A DNA stretch of 64,000 bases from Nigrospora sphaerica (taxonomy: Eukaryota > Ascomycota > Sordariomycetes > Amphisphaeriales > Apiosporaceae), in the NCBI GenBank assembly GCA_018287875.1, contig JAGVVL010000013.1:1054001-1118000 (forward strand), given 5' to 3'. The notes beneath the pieces are model-generated. The model did not search any database. It worked only from the letters and a program-made list of their open reading frames with translations, and was not told the DNA's origin. Shown piece after piece: positions 10,661 to 21,896 of the stretch. Every line of letters starts with the position of its first letter. Positions within the stretch are counted from its first letter, which is position 1. Made by a program: the position numbers and the translations under genes.

Positions 10661-13600
10661 TTAGCTGATGAGTTGATTCGCCAGCTGGAACATGTCCAGC
10701 CTACGCGAGCGGAGTAGCCATCTCGCGATAATTCCTGCTTTTCCTGGGGTGTCGAGCATCCTGTCCGTGTCTATCGGTCCTCCTAGAGCTTGGACGAGAT
10801 GCTCTCGTCTTTCTCTTTCCCGTGGGCAGAAAACGAGGATATGCCGGACGGTCTCCCTGCCCTGACCACAGACGTACCAGGGGCTGTCGAAGCCCGGGAC
10901 CCTACGCTTAAAAAGGAAGTCTCGCAGCCCAATCTTGCCAGTCCTCGCTTAGACGAGGATGGAGCTCTCGGCTTTATGGAGTCCCTTATGGAGCTTGAGG
11001 ACGTGTTTGTCTGGCGGCATCTTAGTTGCTATCGGGGTTCGTGCTGTTCGATTTTGCTGCGCTTGTTACCATCTTTGAAGCCAGTCTCTCTCCTCAGCCT
11101 TATGTGCTGAGTCTCCAGCTAGCCATTCGTCTAGCCACCTCTTACGATCGGGAGCGTCGGGGCCTTTCGGTCTGCGCCGGCGAGTCGGTCTTGTTAGGAT
11201 CCATCTAGCTGCGCTATCGCACCTTGCTTGGATAAGTGATGCGATACGCGGCTGTTGGAGCCTCTCTTCCGATGCCGCCACCCTTCTGTTGAGCCACGTG
11301 TCTAAGGGGGACACGTAAGCTTCCGTTTCTAGTACTGCAGTGGCCGTGGCTTTGAAAGCTCCTGTGACCTTTCGGAGGCACTCTGTCTGGACGTCGTTAA
11401 GTGCCTTGGCTCTATTTTTCGAGATCTGGCGGTGCCACTCTGAAGCTCCATAGCCTATCGTAGACCGTACGACGGCTGTATAGACTTGGCGGGCTCGCTG
11501 GAGAGACGCGCCCCATGTCGAGCCGGCTATCCGGTCTAGAGCATAGACCTGCGTCGCCATCTTCTTCGATATCGACTGGATGTGGACGTCCCAGCGGAGG
11601 CGTCTATCCACCTGGATGCCAAGGACGCGGCAGGAGTCTTCTGGTTCGATTTCGTGGCCTTCTAAGGCTATCTTTGTGTCCGGACCTTTCCGTCTTCGAG
11701 AGAAGTGGACTAGGTGATATTTCTGGATTGCAAAGGTCATGCCGTGGCTGACTGCCTATTCTTTACAGATCCTGTGAGCGGCTTCCAGCCGCTCGCAAGT
11801 CTGCTCGGGGTCCAAACCGAAGCCCACGAGGTTCGTGTCGTCTGCGAAGGCTATAGTAGCTATTCCTGGTATAGCGCGGAGAGCCTTATAAAGACCGGCT
11901 GTATAGAGGCAGAAGAGGATAGGCGATAAGGGTGAGCCCTGCGGGACGCCTGCCGGAACTGGGATCTCGTCCGATTCCTGGCTGTCGAAGAATAGCGTAG
12001 TGGACCGGTTAGATAAGAAGCTTCGGATCCAGCTAATAGTCCATATAGGGACCCTTAACGCTCGCAGGTTAGCGAGGAGCCTTCCATAGTCGACCGAGTC
12101 GAAAGCGCCCGAAATATCCAGCGAAAGAAGGGTTGCTGCGCCTCTATGTTTCCAGGCTGTACAGACTAGGTCCGTTAGCAACCGTAAGGCTGTTTCCGTG
12201 GAGCGGCCTTTCCGGTTGCCCATCTGTTCGTCCGGGAGCAGTCCGTTCTCTTCGGCAAAGCTAGCTAGCCGTTGCGCTAGTAAACTCTCGATCGCTTTCC
12301 CTATAGTGTTGAGCAGCGCGATAGGTCTCCATCCGCCGGCTTGGTGATACTCGTTTGGCTGCTTTCCTGGCTTCCGGAGGATAACGGTGACTGCTTTCCG
12401 GAACGCTCTTAGATAGTATCCTATATGCCAGCACGCTTCCGCTAGGGAGGCCAAGGCCTGGAAGAGGGGCTTTCCTAGGCGTTTAAGGAATCCGTTCGGA
12501 AGCTGGTCTAGTCCAGGTGCCTTCCACTGGCCTGCCTTAGTAAGGACGTCTTGGACTTGTTCTGCTGTCACCTTGCTGTCTATATCGAGAGGCGCTGCGA
12601 GCCGGTTCGTTGTTCGGAAGCCGGTGTACGTAGCCTTAGGGAGGGGATAGAACCTCTCTCGGAAGGCCTCTGTTTTCTCCTTATGGGTCGTTGCTTCGCC
12701 ACGCGGTGTGTAGAGTGTAGGGACTGCCGGGGGTAACGGCGGTGCTGCTCCTTCCGTTCTTGCCCATCTCGCGATATTCCAGACGCCAGCTGGCTGGCTA
12801 GACGCCTCGTGGAGCATATGTCTCCAGGACGCCGTCTTGGCTTCTCGGATTGCTTTCTTCTTTGAGAGAGTTGACTGCCGGAGGGCTCGCCAAGCTACGT
12901 CCGTCCTATCGGAAAGCCATATCCGCTGGGCTCTTCGCTCCTTCTCTATAGCTTCTTCTGTCTCGCGGTTCCACCAGGCTTTGCCTCTCCCTTTAGAGTA
13001 GCGGAGGGGGGCAACTAGGTCGGCTATCCGAGTTAATTCCTTAGTTAACGTTTCAGTGTAGCTATCGATTTCTTCTGGTGTCTCGAGTCGCCCTGGCTGT
13101 GGTAGGTATGCCGCTTCTGCCTTCGCCTGGTTATAGTCAGCTGTTTTCCAGCTGCGTCGTGGCCTGTCTTGGCGGTCTGTATGGGGTCCAGCCACGCGTA
13201 TCACCTGGGGGAGGTGATCGGATCCAGCATATGGGGCGTACCCGTCGTAGGCAGTTCGGAGATCGTCCGTGGCCCACGCTAGGTCGATCGTGGAGTCCAT
13301 GCACCCTCTTCGAGTCCATGTCGGTGTTCCAGGGGGTGTGATCAGCTGGAGTCTCCAGGATTCTGCTAGCTGGAGCAGCTTATCAGCTGCCCTATGGGGT
13401 CGGACGTTGTATCCTCCCCAGACGGGGTGGTGGACGTTGAAGTCTCCCACGAGGACTGTTCGTCTTGACTGGGGTTCGGCATGGAGGGCTTCGATAGCGG
13501 GCAGGTCCGATCTGCTGGTGGACCCAAGGGGAGGCGAGTATATGCAGACGACTGTTATGGGACCGTCTGGTAGTTGGATTGTGATGTGACACCTATCTGG

Positions 13601-13849
13601 CTGCGCCTTGTATGTCCACTGCGCTGGGGTGTACTTCTTATTCATATAGATGCATGCCCTACCTCCCTCGGTTGCGTAGAGTAGGTAGTATGGAGAGGAT
13701 CTCGGGCAGTAGGTGGTCGGCATATTTGGGTTTCGCCAGGGCTCTTAGATAGCCAGGACGTCGTACTCTTCGGAGATAGCATCAACTGCCGGGATCTGTG
13801 CTTTCTTGCTTTTCTGCGTGTTCCAGTGTAGGATCCTTAGCGCTGTCAT
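10661..13849 (-). pseudogene. LINE-A copy 1 ORF2: endonuclease and reverse transcriptase
   Basis: The protein would nick target DNA and reverse-transcribe the element RNA there. The N-terminal apurinic-type endonuclease shows LVGDFNVHHPVWGG (near 13430) and GSDHLPQ (near 13220). The reverse transcriptase shows LSLDISGAFDSVDY (near 12120), PAGVPQGSPLSPILF (near 11940) and the active site AFADDTNLVGFG (near 11840). A C-terminal CCHC-type motif (CGQGRETVRHILVFC, near 10850) has lost its first Cys to Tyr. Four in-frame stops are seen: TAA near 13746 (Gln), TAG at 11756 (Trp), TAA at 11066 and TAA near 10954. The start ATG overlaps the ORF1 stop as ATGA (13846-13849). Confidence 0.9.
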
Positions 13850-15204
13850 GGTCGAGCGTGGATGCTGTTTAGTGTTAACTCCGGTGTTTCGATGTCCATG
13901 TCGTCTATCTCTTCGTGGGTTCTACTGCGGGCTCTGCCAGTGCTTCTAGTACGGCAGCTGGTCGCTCGACGCTTCCGCGGCTGAACTGTCTGCCAGTCTT
14001 CGGCTGTTGTCTTAGGGGGTTCTTGCGAGGGCAGTGCGAATCCCTTCGGTCTTGTGACATAAGCAGCCTTGGCAATCTGGACCTGCTCTTGGCGGACTGG
14101 GCACTCCTTAGACCACGTAGTGTGTGGTCCTCGGCATGCTGGACAGCAGTACTGGCTCTTATTCTCGGCTTCTGGGCATTCTTTATTATCATACTTTGTT
14201 GAAGAGCAGAGCCTGCACCTGCGTGCGTGGCGGCAGACACGGGCGATATGTCCATAACGGTAACAGTGGTAGCATTGCTTAAGCTGTGCTCCTTCAGCGA
14301 AGGGCTCGCATGGATAGTAGCCATACTGCCAAATAAGGCCGTCTCGACATAGCTGTTCCGCTTGTTGAACCGTGGGTACTGCAATATATAGGGCCGTGAC
14401 CTTCCCAGACGAGGTCTTAGCGTTGCGAGGTAGCTTGGCCTCTAGTACGTCGATAGGGCCGCCGGGCTGGTTCCGGAGTTGGACTCCTAGCTGCCCTTGG
14501 TTCGTCTTTATGGCCTCTTTGTTAATGCCATGGGCCACCACCAGGATCTTTCTCTTCTAGATGGAGGCACTCTCTCCGAAGGCCTCGGCGGTCCAGTTTA
14601 GGTCGGCTTCTAAGGCTTGTTTCTCCGCTGCTGTCTTGCATGTGATGGCGTAGTCTCCGCTAGGGAGCTTACGTGCTGCTACTGCTGCCTCTCTCCCTGC
14701 GGCGGTGTTGATCTTGCGAACGATCTCTGCGTAGGTGCGTCCTTCTGTCTCTGTAGCCTTAACGGTGATCTCTCGTTCCTGACGGGGAGGGAGCGCCTTA
14801 GCTATCTGAGGGGCTCTAAGTGAGGGAGCGGCGGTTATGGCGGTGGCAGCGGCAGCGTATGTCTTAGGAGCCTTAATATGCTTGTGGATGGCCTGAAGCG
14901 TGTTCTCGATGGCATCGATGCGTCTCTCGATGCTAGTCTGGTTGTCTGGTTCCTTAGCTGCCGCCTCGAGGACCGGGATGGCGGCTTGTACGGCTGCGAC
15001 TAAGGTGGCAACGTCGGAATCACCAGCTAAGAAGCGTCTAAGGCTGTTTACGGTGCTGCGAATGGCTTCTGGACTGCGTCCAGGTGCCGTGTTGCTGCTT
15101 GGCGATGGCGTACGCGAGTCTGGAGGCGACGGCTCGGGTGGTGGGGCGGGACGTTGGGGGTTCCCGCCACCCGCGCTTTGCCTCGAGGGTGGTGGATCGA
15201 CCAT
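13846..15204 (-). pseudogene. LINE-A copy 1 ORF1: CCHC RNA-binding protein, one nonsense codon
   Basis: A protein of about 450 residues with a Pro/Ser-rich start, a helical middle and three Cys/His knuckles (CYHCYRYGHIARVC, CRLCSSTKYDNKEC, CCPACRGPHTTWSKEC; 14290-14090). ORF1 proteins of this kind coat LINE RNA and chaperone it to the nucleus. A single TAG at 14557-14559 interrupts it. Copy 4 has CAG (Gln) at that codon in the segment ASIQKRK, so one RIP-type change separates this copy from an open ORF1. Confidence 0.9.
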
Positions 15205-16351
15205 TTCTAGGGTAAATGGGCCCCCTATCCCCCGGGTCTAGTTCTCTGCGCTTTCCATAGAAAGAGGTGGGGAATAGAAGGTTTGCACCTTAAGCAGCCC
15301 GCAAGGGCATATCCCTCTCTAGGACCACCGACATGCGCATCCGTCCTCTCGAGCTATAGCACGACCTCCTCGACCTGCAGCCTCCCAGGATAGCACTTAC
15401 GCCAGCGACACTCCGACAGAGAAGATGCCCTTTGGCACAATCGAAGGCAGTCCGTCTTATCCTTGTCTCTAGGTCCCTAGGCTGGCCCCATCCAGCTGTT
15501 CATCCCTTTCCACGGCAAGTCCTCGAACCGGTTCCATCTCTAGTCGACCCTAGTGCGAGTAGGGGACGTAGGGGCTACCCTGTTCTTCTACCGGTCCCGC
15601 GGTCGTCGTGCTATGCTACGGCCCACCGGTGTCCTAGGGTGGCGAGCCCTAGACCGGCTTCCCGTTGCTCGCCGCCATCTCTGCCGGCGAGCCGACTATG
15701 TCTTGCCGTAGGCCTTCGGTAAAGGGTACCACCACGCCGGCATAGTACCCCGTAAGGCCTCGACTAACCTGCCCTAATCCACTATATGTTCGTCTCCGGA
15801 GCGGTGCGCTATCACCCCGAAGGGCGACACAGGCGGCCAGCTGTAGCCACTATTGCCTTAACGACTCCGTTCCCGTGCTCTTAACAACTTCCATTACTCC
15901 GTACGCACGCCCACTTAGGTATTCGTTCGATGCCCTCGCGGCTGTTCACTGCAAGCCGTCTCAGAGCTCGGCAAGGCCGAGGGTGTCCTGTCGTCGCCTC
16001 GAGAACCGAGTCGACGTCGGATAGTTTTTTTACCCAAATCCCTCTATAAAGACGAGGGCCTTCGCTACGCGCCTATTTTGTTGTCGATCCGGCGTCGCGC
16101 GGTGTCGATTTTCGAGGCTGCTTGCTGCGTTTGGCGGGGGCGAAAAATTTTTGGTCGTGCGACGCCCGAAAATCCCGCATCACAGACCGTCTCAGCACAA
16201 CTCCGGTGCAGCGACATAGCGACGCAGCAATGGCGCCTCGCTACACTTTCGTGCAGAATGCGTCTCTACATCGGCTCCCCCTCAGTCAATTGACCTAGGA
16301 AGATTTCCAGCCGGCGCCGCAGGGAGGCTGTAGAGTCCGACTTCGCCAGCC
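15205..16351 (-). other. LINE-A 5' untranslated region
   Basis: About 1.15 kb upstream of ORF1, conserved in copies 2 (23128-24258) and 4 (53929-54959). It presumably holds the internal promoter that LINEs carry with them; no core promoter element could be assigned by eye. The 5' terminal sequence GGCTGGCGAAG is shared by copies 1 and 2, which marks the true element start. Confidence 0.75.
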
Positions 16352-16365
16352 TGCCGGCCAGATAT

Positions 16366-17265
16366 CAAAAGGGGAGCAGATGGAAAACCGCATTGCGTCG
16401 CGCCCGAGTCCGGCTGCCCCGCAACCCAAGGCTCTCTGTGGCTGACGACGGTGGGGACAAAAACGTGGACACGAGTCATAGCGAGTGGGGGCAGGTGGGC
16501 GGTGTCTTCTTGCCTCCGGAACAGAACGCAGCGCGTCGTCTCCGACACCAGGTCGGCAGGGCATAGCCCCATAAATGCAAGCAAACAGGCATGGGTACAT
16601 GCATAGACACGAACCAACTGCGGAGACGCATCCCTTAACCAAGCCCCTGGAACAACGCTGGCAAACAATCGTGCGGCGGCGGAGTGAGTCGCAACACGCT
16701 TGGACCAAGCTGTCACTAACGGACATTAGAAAGTATGGCCCCGTAAAACTCTGCAATGGTGTCAAAGTATATACTGCCAGTCCCATCCAAAATACCTGGC
16801 TTTCATTCTCGGGACGACCAACCAAATTCGGGAGGGTCGTCGGGTTCATCATTTGCAGTAAGTAGTCCACCTTTCTCGGGGTCCTGATTCTGTGAGACCC
16901 CTACCCCACGACCCCCTGCCCTAATACAGTATGTTTGCTGGTTGTTTGCTTCGACGCTCGCTCTCCAACCGGGTTGTCGGACCCGCATCGGCACCTCCAG
17001 ACCATACAATAAGCGGGACCCCCTCAACGCCATGTCGTACAGAAGGCAACTTCCGTCAGCCACTCCTCGCCGAGACTTTTTGCTCAGACCGCTCTGCTCG
17101 CCCGACGGCATCTTGTGTTACCTGTAGTGAGTCGCGAATAATAAAGAATGTCACATATCCTGCCGCTGGACATGATGTTCCCGTGGAATACCGCTTTCGT
17201 TTCGACGAGCTCACCCGTCAATCTCAGGCCCCTTCCTTTCCACATCTAATAACTACTTGTCCATC
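16366..17265. other. Low-repeat sequence upstream of the seven-segment membrane gene
   Basis: This is the continuation of 8583-10455 before LINE-A inserted. Open frames such as 16931-17308 plus and 16803-17111 minus have no recognisable domain and look like chance frames in GC-rich DNA. The stretch just before 17266 is pyrimidine-rich (CCTTCCTTTCC), common in fungal promoters. No certain promoter element is claimed. Confidence 0.5.
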
Positions 17266-18015
17266 ATGGAGAAACTCGGGGGCTTCGAGCAACTGCTGGC
17301 CGTCGTAGAGGGTGACAGCCAGCTCTTCCGGACGGCCACGGGCATCACGGCGGGCCTCGGCTTCGTCCAATACTTCTATTGCATGTACATCACCCACCGC
17401 GACGGCCTCGGCCCGTTCCCGCTTTGGATGCACCTATTCTTCTTCGCGCACGATACCACGTGGTCCTACCTCCTCTACCAGGCAGGCCCGGCGTACGGGG
17501 ACCACCCGCTCTTCGCCGGCTCGGCTAAGGCGCTGGCCGTCTGGAGTCTCGTGGAGCTGTACTGCATCTACCGCGCCGTCGTCATCGAGCGCGAGGGCAT
17601 CTTCGGGGTCCGCCAGGACCGTCAGGGCCTGCTTCAGGCGTACGCGCAGGCTTTCCTACACCTGTTGGCCTACTACGCCATCGTCCTCATCCTCATCCAC
17701 CAGATCGGCCGCGAGAGCTTCGTCCAGTCGGCCCTCTTCACCAACATTGCCCTCGCCGTCGGCCCCGGCGCGCTGTGGCACGAACGCGAAACGCGCCGCG
17801 GGACGAGCCTCGCGTTGGCCACGCTACTGCTCCTCGGCACCCTCAACACCTTTGCGCCCTGGTCACTCTGGCTCGTGGCCCTGCCAGGCGTCTTCGACAC
17901 GCCGACCTTCTACTTCACCGGCCTCGTCTGCTCGGCCGCCGCCGCCTTCAACTTGTACATTGCCGTGTCCAAGCCGCCGCGGGGAGCATCATCTAAGACC
18001 TTCAAAACGGCTTGA
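17266..18015 (+). CDS. Seven-transmembrane fungal membrane protein, function unknown
   Basis: An intact 249-codon frame starts at ATG 17266 in the context CATCATGG and ends at TGA 18015. An in-frame TTG at 17257 is not a likely start. Seven hydrophobic segments fall at about residues 24-43, 52-72, 87-107, 126-148, 152-172, 180-204 and 213-235. The second carries charged residues (FFFAHDTTWSYLLY). Size and seven-segment topology resemble the Pyr4/PaxB-type membrane terpene cyclases of fungal clusters, but no diagnostic motif was matched, so that is only a lead. Third codon positions are strongly G/C and no RIP stops are present, unlike the surrounding repeats. No intron is needed and no partner gene lies beside it. 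Confidence 0.75.
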   Translation: MEKLGGFEQLLAVVEGDSQLFRTATGITAGLGFVQYFYCMYITHRDGLGPFPLWMHLFFFAHDTTWSYLLYQAGPAYGDHPLFAGSAKALAVWSLVELYCIYRAVVIEREGIFGVRQDRQGLLQAYAQAFLHLLAYYAIVLILIHQIGRESFVQSALFTNIALAVGPGALWHERETRRGTSLALATLLLLGTLNTFAPWSLWLVALPGVFDTPTFYFTGLVCSAAAAFNLYIAVSKPPRGASSKTFKTA

Positions 18016-19114
18016 TGATGATATCGCTGGCGTCTTTTACGGGCCGACGAGCTTCAATGAGGCTCCGGTTCCGAGGCAGGCAAATGCCTGCAACTCTGGC
18101 GCCTTCTATCAGTGGCATGACACAATATCCGCTTCCCCATCTCTTATGGCACTATTGGCTTCTTCTTCTTCGGATATTAGCTAAGTAAGGTAGATAGGGG
18201 GTTTATACCGATGTGGACAGTGAAGAGAGACATCTGTCCACGACCGTTAGGTTGCGAAGCTTAGCTGAGGGTTATCGCGTAGGCCGGGCCGTCAGCTCGA
18301 GCCTCCAGGGCCGAGGGCGTGTCAGGTTTGGCAAATCGTGCCCTCGATGTCCCCTCGATGAATCAGCTCTCGTTTCATATCCCAATATGGGCGGGGACTA
18401 TGCGGCGTACGGATGATGCGTGGACTGCGATAGAACTGAGGATTTTATGACACATGCTAGGGATGACCCTGAGATTGAAACTACCGCTGAAACCTGCTGT
18501 GCATACCATGAAGTGATTGAGGCGGTTCCACATCTTGTACGAATAACGATAGAACTGGTCGGCTCTGATTTATTTTGTACCCATGTACAGGAGTCCATGG
18601 CCAACCATAAGTCGAGCCAGAACTGTCGTTCCCGCAAGTATGATACAGCGTAAACTACTATGCGGCGCTTCAATTTATACTTTATCAAAGTACATTGTAA
18701 AGAGAATTATTCAACCAGTGCTTCTGCTCGCCTCGGCGAGTCAATATTCCTTTGGAGCTCATTGAGCTATGATTTGTGCGTATTGTAGCGCTTAGGTCGT
18801 ACGCTTATGTAACAGTAGCACCTGTCCTGAAATTTCCCGTGACTATGTCCAGACCGTCGAAGTCTATTGCGTCAAAGCCTGTGATGGTCTGATGAGGGAT
18901 AGAAATTGGGAGATGCAACAGTGAACAGATGGGTTGGCATGAGGGTTAGCACAGATAATCGATGGCCACAGTTGCGTAGCAGGCACCGAAATGCACCTTA
19001 GTTACTCTCTTCAATTCGCTAAAGAGCGCGTTCGAGCAGGCATTCATCAAAATGTCTATATCAACCAACCTCCCAATGCTCGAATGGACGGCAGCAACCT
19101 CATTCACTGATTTG
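18016..19114. other. Sequence downstream of the membrane gene, no supported gene
   Basis: Only short frames without recognisable motifs are present (for example 18420-18653 plus). The composition is neither as GC-rich as the gene nor as AT-rich as the decayed repeats that follow. It presumably holds the 3' end signals of the membrane gene; none can be placed with confidence. Confidence 0.45.
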
Positions 19115-19165
19115 TAAGCTCACCCCCCTACCAAAGAGCCAACCCCCAAACGGCCAGAGGTTAAG
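19115..19165 (+). repeat. Left arm of an imperfect inverted repeat
   Basis: The core CTACCAAAGAGCCAACCCCC and flanking bases match, in inverted orientation and with a few mismatches, the segment at 20300-20350. The enclosed 1.1 kb is AT-rich, decayed and hosts one copy of the 212 bp repeat. This could be the ends of a decayed DNA transposon. No transposase can be read and no target duplication was confirmed. Confidence 0.55.
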
Positions 19166-19757
19166 ATGACCTCATGCGATGGCAACACTACGGATCAATT
19201 AAAATATCTCAACAACTACAATAGCTACGCGTAAGTAGACTGATCTTAAGAGACTATGATACAGTCTTTTACTTTAGAATCGACTTCTTCGTCCGATCCG
19301 TCTATACGGACAGCTTCAGGTTCCATAATGACTATACCCCCTATAGCTTTAGGGGTCGATATCTCCTTTTTAACTTTACGCAACTTTAATATTATTTTAA
19401 AATAGTCTTAAGTAGTTAATCAAACCTTACGTTATTTGTAAGGCTTTTAACGATCTAGCGCTGCAGCTAATTAGTCTTATTTATACTTTAAACTAGAGAT
19501 CTTAACGGTAGCTTAGTTTAAGGCCTTACTAACCTTTTAAAACACCTAGTATAGCGTTACGTTATTATAAACTAGATTAACACTACCAAGGTCTTAGTGG
19601 ATTACGCTAATTTAATATGACGTCCTTAATATCTTAACCTTTAAAGTAGATATCTACGATAGTAGAGGGTCTTCCCTTAGCTATAAAACATATTAATTTA
19701 ACCCCTCTAGCCTATCGTAGTTATACTGCCTTACTAGTTAGTTATTAAGTAGCTTAC

Positions 19758-19970
19758 TGTAAGGGAGGAGGCGCTGGAGAGGTGCATCCGCAGGCTGGTC
19801 ACCTGACCTGCGGCACAGACCCACCGGCAGCCTACTAGCGAGGAGCGGGCGCACTGCTGGCGTCCGACCTGAACTTAGATTCTGCAAGAATCAGTCTTGC
19901 AGTGGAATTGAGCCTGCCTTTCGCTACCCTATACCTGACGGTGCCACTGTGATTCCTTCGGATCCTTACA
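19758..19970 (-). repeat. 212 bp LTR-like repeat, copy A
   Basis: It starts TGTAAGGG and ends CCTTACA, and is the reverse complement of copy C (22640-22851) with only scattered differences. TG...CA ends with a short terminal inversion suggest a retrotransposon LTR. No matching flanking duplication was seen for this copy. It is GC-rich inside an AT-rich decayed region. Confidence 0.75.
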
Positions 19971-20299
19971 TAAAGTAACACCCACGCTATAAGCTAGCGC
20001 TCTTACTCCTTAGTGAGGGCTTAGTGATGCTCTTAAATATGCCTTTTTAGAGGCTTGTAACTAAATCTAATAGTTAACTAGTGCCTAGTGACGTTATATT
20101 ACTTAGCGACTAAGTGGATTAATTAACTTTAGATTACTTAAAGGAGAGCGGCAGCTAGCTGTACTTTATCTATCGATATTGGTATTAAATAAAAGAGCGG
20201 AAAACGATGATTCTCGAGATGTTATTTCCTTGTCTGTAAAATGTCTGATTGTTTAAATATTCGGTGTTGAAGGTCTGTGATTGCCTCATCTGTTGTCCG

Positions 20300-20350
20300 A
20301 AACCAGTGGCTGTTTGGGGGGTTGGCTCTTTGGTAGGGAGGCGAGCTTAT
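20300..20350 (-). repeat. Right arm of an imperfect inverted repeat
   Basis: Partner of 19115-19165. The shared core reads GGCTCTTTGGTAGGGAGG here. See the left arm for interpretation. Confidence 0.55.
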
Positions 20351-21588
20351 TGACTTGTCGAGGGGTGCAAGGTGTGGTGCCTACCACTGTTCAGTGCCCA
20401 CGGTCTGTCATCTTAGTATCAACAGAGATATCTTGGGGGCTTTTTTCAAGCTAGTCTCGGCGTCTTTATCGAGGTGGTGTATGACGAAATGGCGTGACCG
20501 ATGATGCTTCATTAGGAGCCTGAGTGGTATACACCCGCGTCATGTAAGGCAAAATAAGCCATAGATCCTGGGCACACCCATTTCCCCATGGGGAAGATCG
20601 TGAGTCTCGCCACTGCGTTGGTTAACTGTCTACGTGGAGCTGCTAGAAATCTGGTGTCTTGGATCCTTTCTCTCGCTGGATTGGGGCCACTTGGGAAGTC
20701 TCCCGGGATATCGTCACACCACGCCATGTTTGGGTTCCTGAGACATTTAGTGATTGGATATCAGGCCTGGAAGTAAAGAAAGGGTTCTGAAGACAATAGC
20801 TTCGGCCCTGATGTGCCAATACAAATGGCGGCGATTTAAAAGGACACCCTGACATCTTCGTTAACATAATACTGAAGCAGGGGGGGTGTAGAAGTCAAGA
20901 GATTCCCCGTTACTCCTGACGAACTGCCTTTCTCCCTTCCTCCTTAGCAGGAAGGGGGTACCCGTAGTCTGGAGTCTCTCGGGGATGTCTAGATGAGCTA
21001 GAGCAGGCGACGTTTTATGTCTCAGGTCGCTATGGGCAAAAACAGAAGCCAAAGGGGAAGATAAAGTCAGTGGTTTGCCTGGCTTCCTCGAATACATTGC
21101 CGCGTAACCCCTCTCACTTATGATGTAAGGCGTCAGGGAGTGAGGTTCTTCTCTTTCTGCCAAGGAATATGGACTTTGGTGCATTCCAAATCCTCTACCA
21201 GTGTCGAGTTGGACGTATTCCTGAGTGCTAATCAACGGCACCGGTGTTATGCCAAGGTGGTTGGCTTCAACCCCACGCGCTGTGCCGTTTTTACCGAGCC
21301 GGGTCATGCGATACATCGGCAGCAAAAAAGAAAGCGGCATCCGGCTACGTAGGAAGAAGTTGGGTGAGTATGAAGTGCCACGAGGAGCCAACTGGCACAG
21401 AGACAGTTGGTTGGGTTGGTTGGTCGCCAAAGCACATCACATGCTACTGAAGTACAGCCGGAAATGGAGGCGGTAGGAGGAATGTTAGGTAAATATTACG
21501 CACCAATGTAATACAGAACGCCCACGTTGCAATACAAACCGTGAGTTGGATCGCACAGACGCATCACGTGTGGCCAACATGCCGCCGG
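20351..21588. other. Unassigned sequence with a 189-codon open frame
   Basis: The longest frame is 21430-20861 on the minus strand (189 codons), uninterrupted although RIP-decayed repeats lie on both sides. The predicted product has no signal peptide, membrane segment or family motif that I recognise and is rich in Pro, Ser and Leu. It may be a chance frame in sequence of non-coding origin. Other frames overlap it in opposite sense. Confidence 0.4.
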
Positions 21589-21592
21589 ATGG

Positions 21593-21892
21593 TGAGACCG
21601 GGCCAGGGCTCTTACGTAAGCCTTGATCAAGAGTTTACACAAGTATAAGTTAGGCTTCGGTAGTCCAGTTCATAGCTAGAGAGACAGCGCGCTTTTTCCC
21701 TCCTTTTAATACACTGCTACTCTTAGTACGATACTTCACGCTCATTTTTCGTGACTATTTTGAGCTTCTTTTACTTCCCTACGTTAAGGATCATCTTGAT
21801 CAACGATATCCTCACCTGATTGTCCCTTGGGATCGACCTCACGACCGTGTCTTTCCACCAGACTCCCTACAGTTTGGGGTTTCTTGGTTCCA
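21593..21892 (+). repeat. Solo LTR, Gypsy-1 family (300 bp)
   Basis: Complete LTR from TGAGACCGGG to GGTTCCA, flanked by the 4 bp duplication ATGG (21589-21592 and 21893-21896). A lone LTR with a target duplication is what LTR-LTR recombination leaves after internal sequence loss. It is closely similar to 5037-5336 but with fewer RIP-type changes. Confidence 0.92.
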
Positions 21893-21896
21893 ATGG

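Larger units (their letters stand above)
10470..16351 (-). mobile_element. LINE-A copy 1: full-length non-LTR retrotransposon
   Basis: This element of about 5.9 kb reads on the minus strand: 5' untranslated region, ORF1, ORF2, and a 3' tail of ATA repeats (10470-10487). It is flanked by a 14 bp duplication TGCCGGCCAGATAT (10456-10469 and 16352-16365), which defines both ends. Endonuclease plus reverse transcriptase with no RNase H seen, and a CCHC-bearing ORF1, place it among the I/Tad-type LINEs of fungi. It has few breaks and is the best-preserved copy of this family here. Confidence 0.92.

Noticed and set aside
11515..14560. Plus-strand frames across LINE-A copy 1 (for example 13078-13341 and 13269-13589)
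   Set aside because: They are antisense shadows of the LINE-A ORFs, which carry endonuclease, reverse transcriptase and knuckle motifs.
16295..16870. Minus-strand frame of 191 codons
   Set aside because: It runs across the LINE-A 5' end and target duplication into flanking DNA, so it cannot be an ancestral gene.
17312..18184. Long 290-codon frame overlapping the membrane gene
   Set aside because: It is the +1 shadow of a GC-rich gene, dominated by Ser, Arg and Ala. The 17266 frame has seven clean membrane segments.
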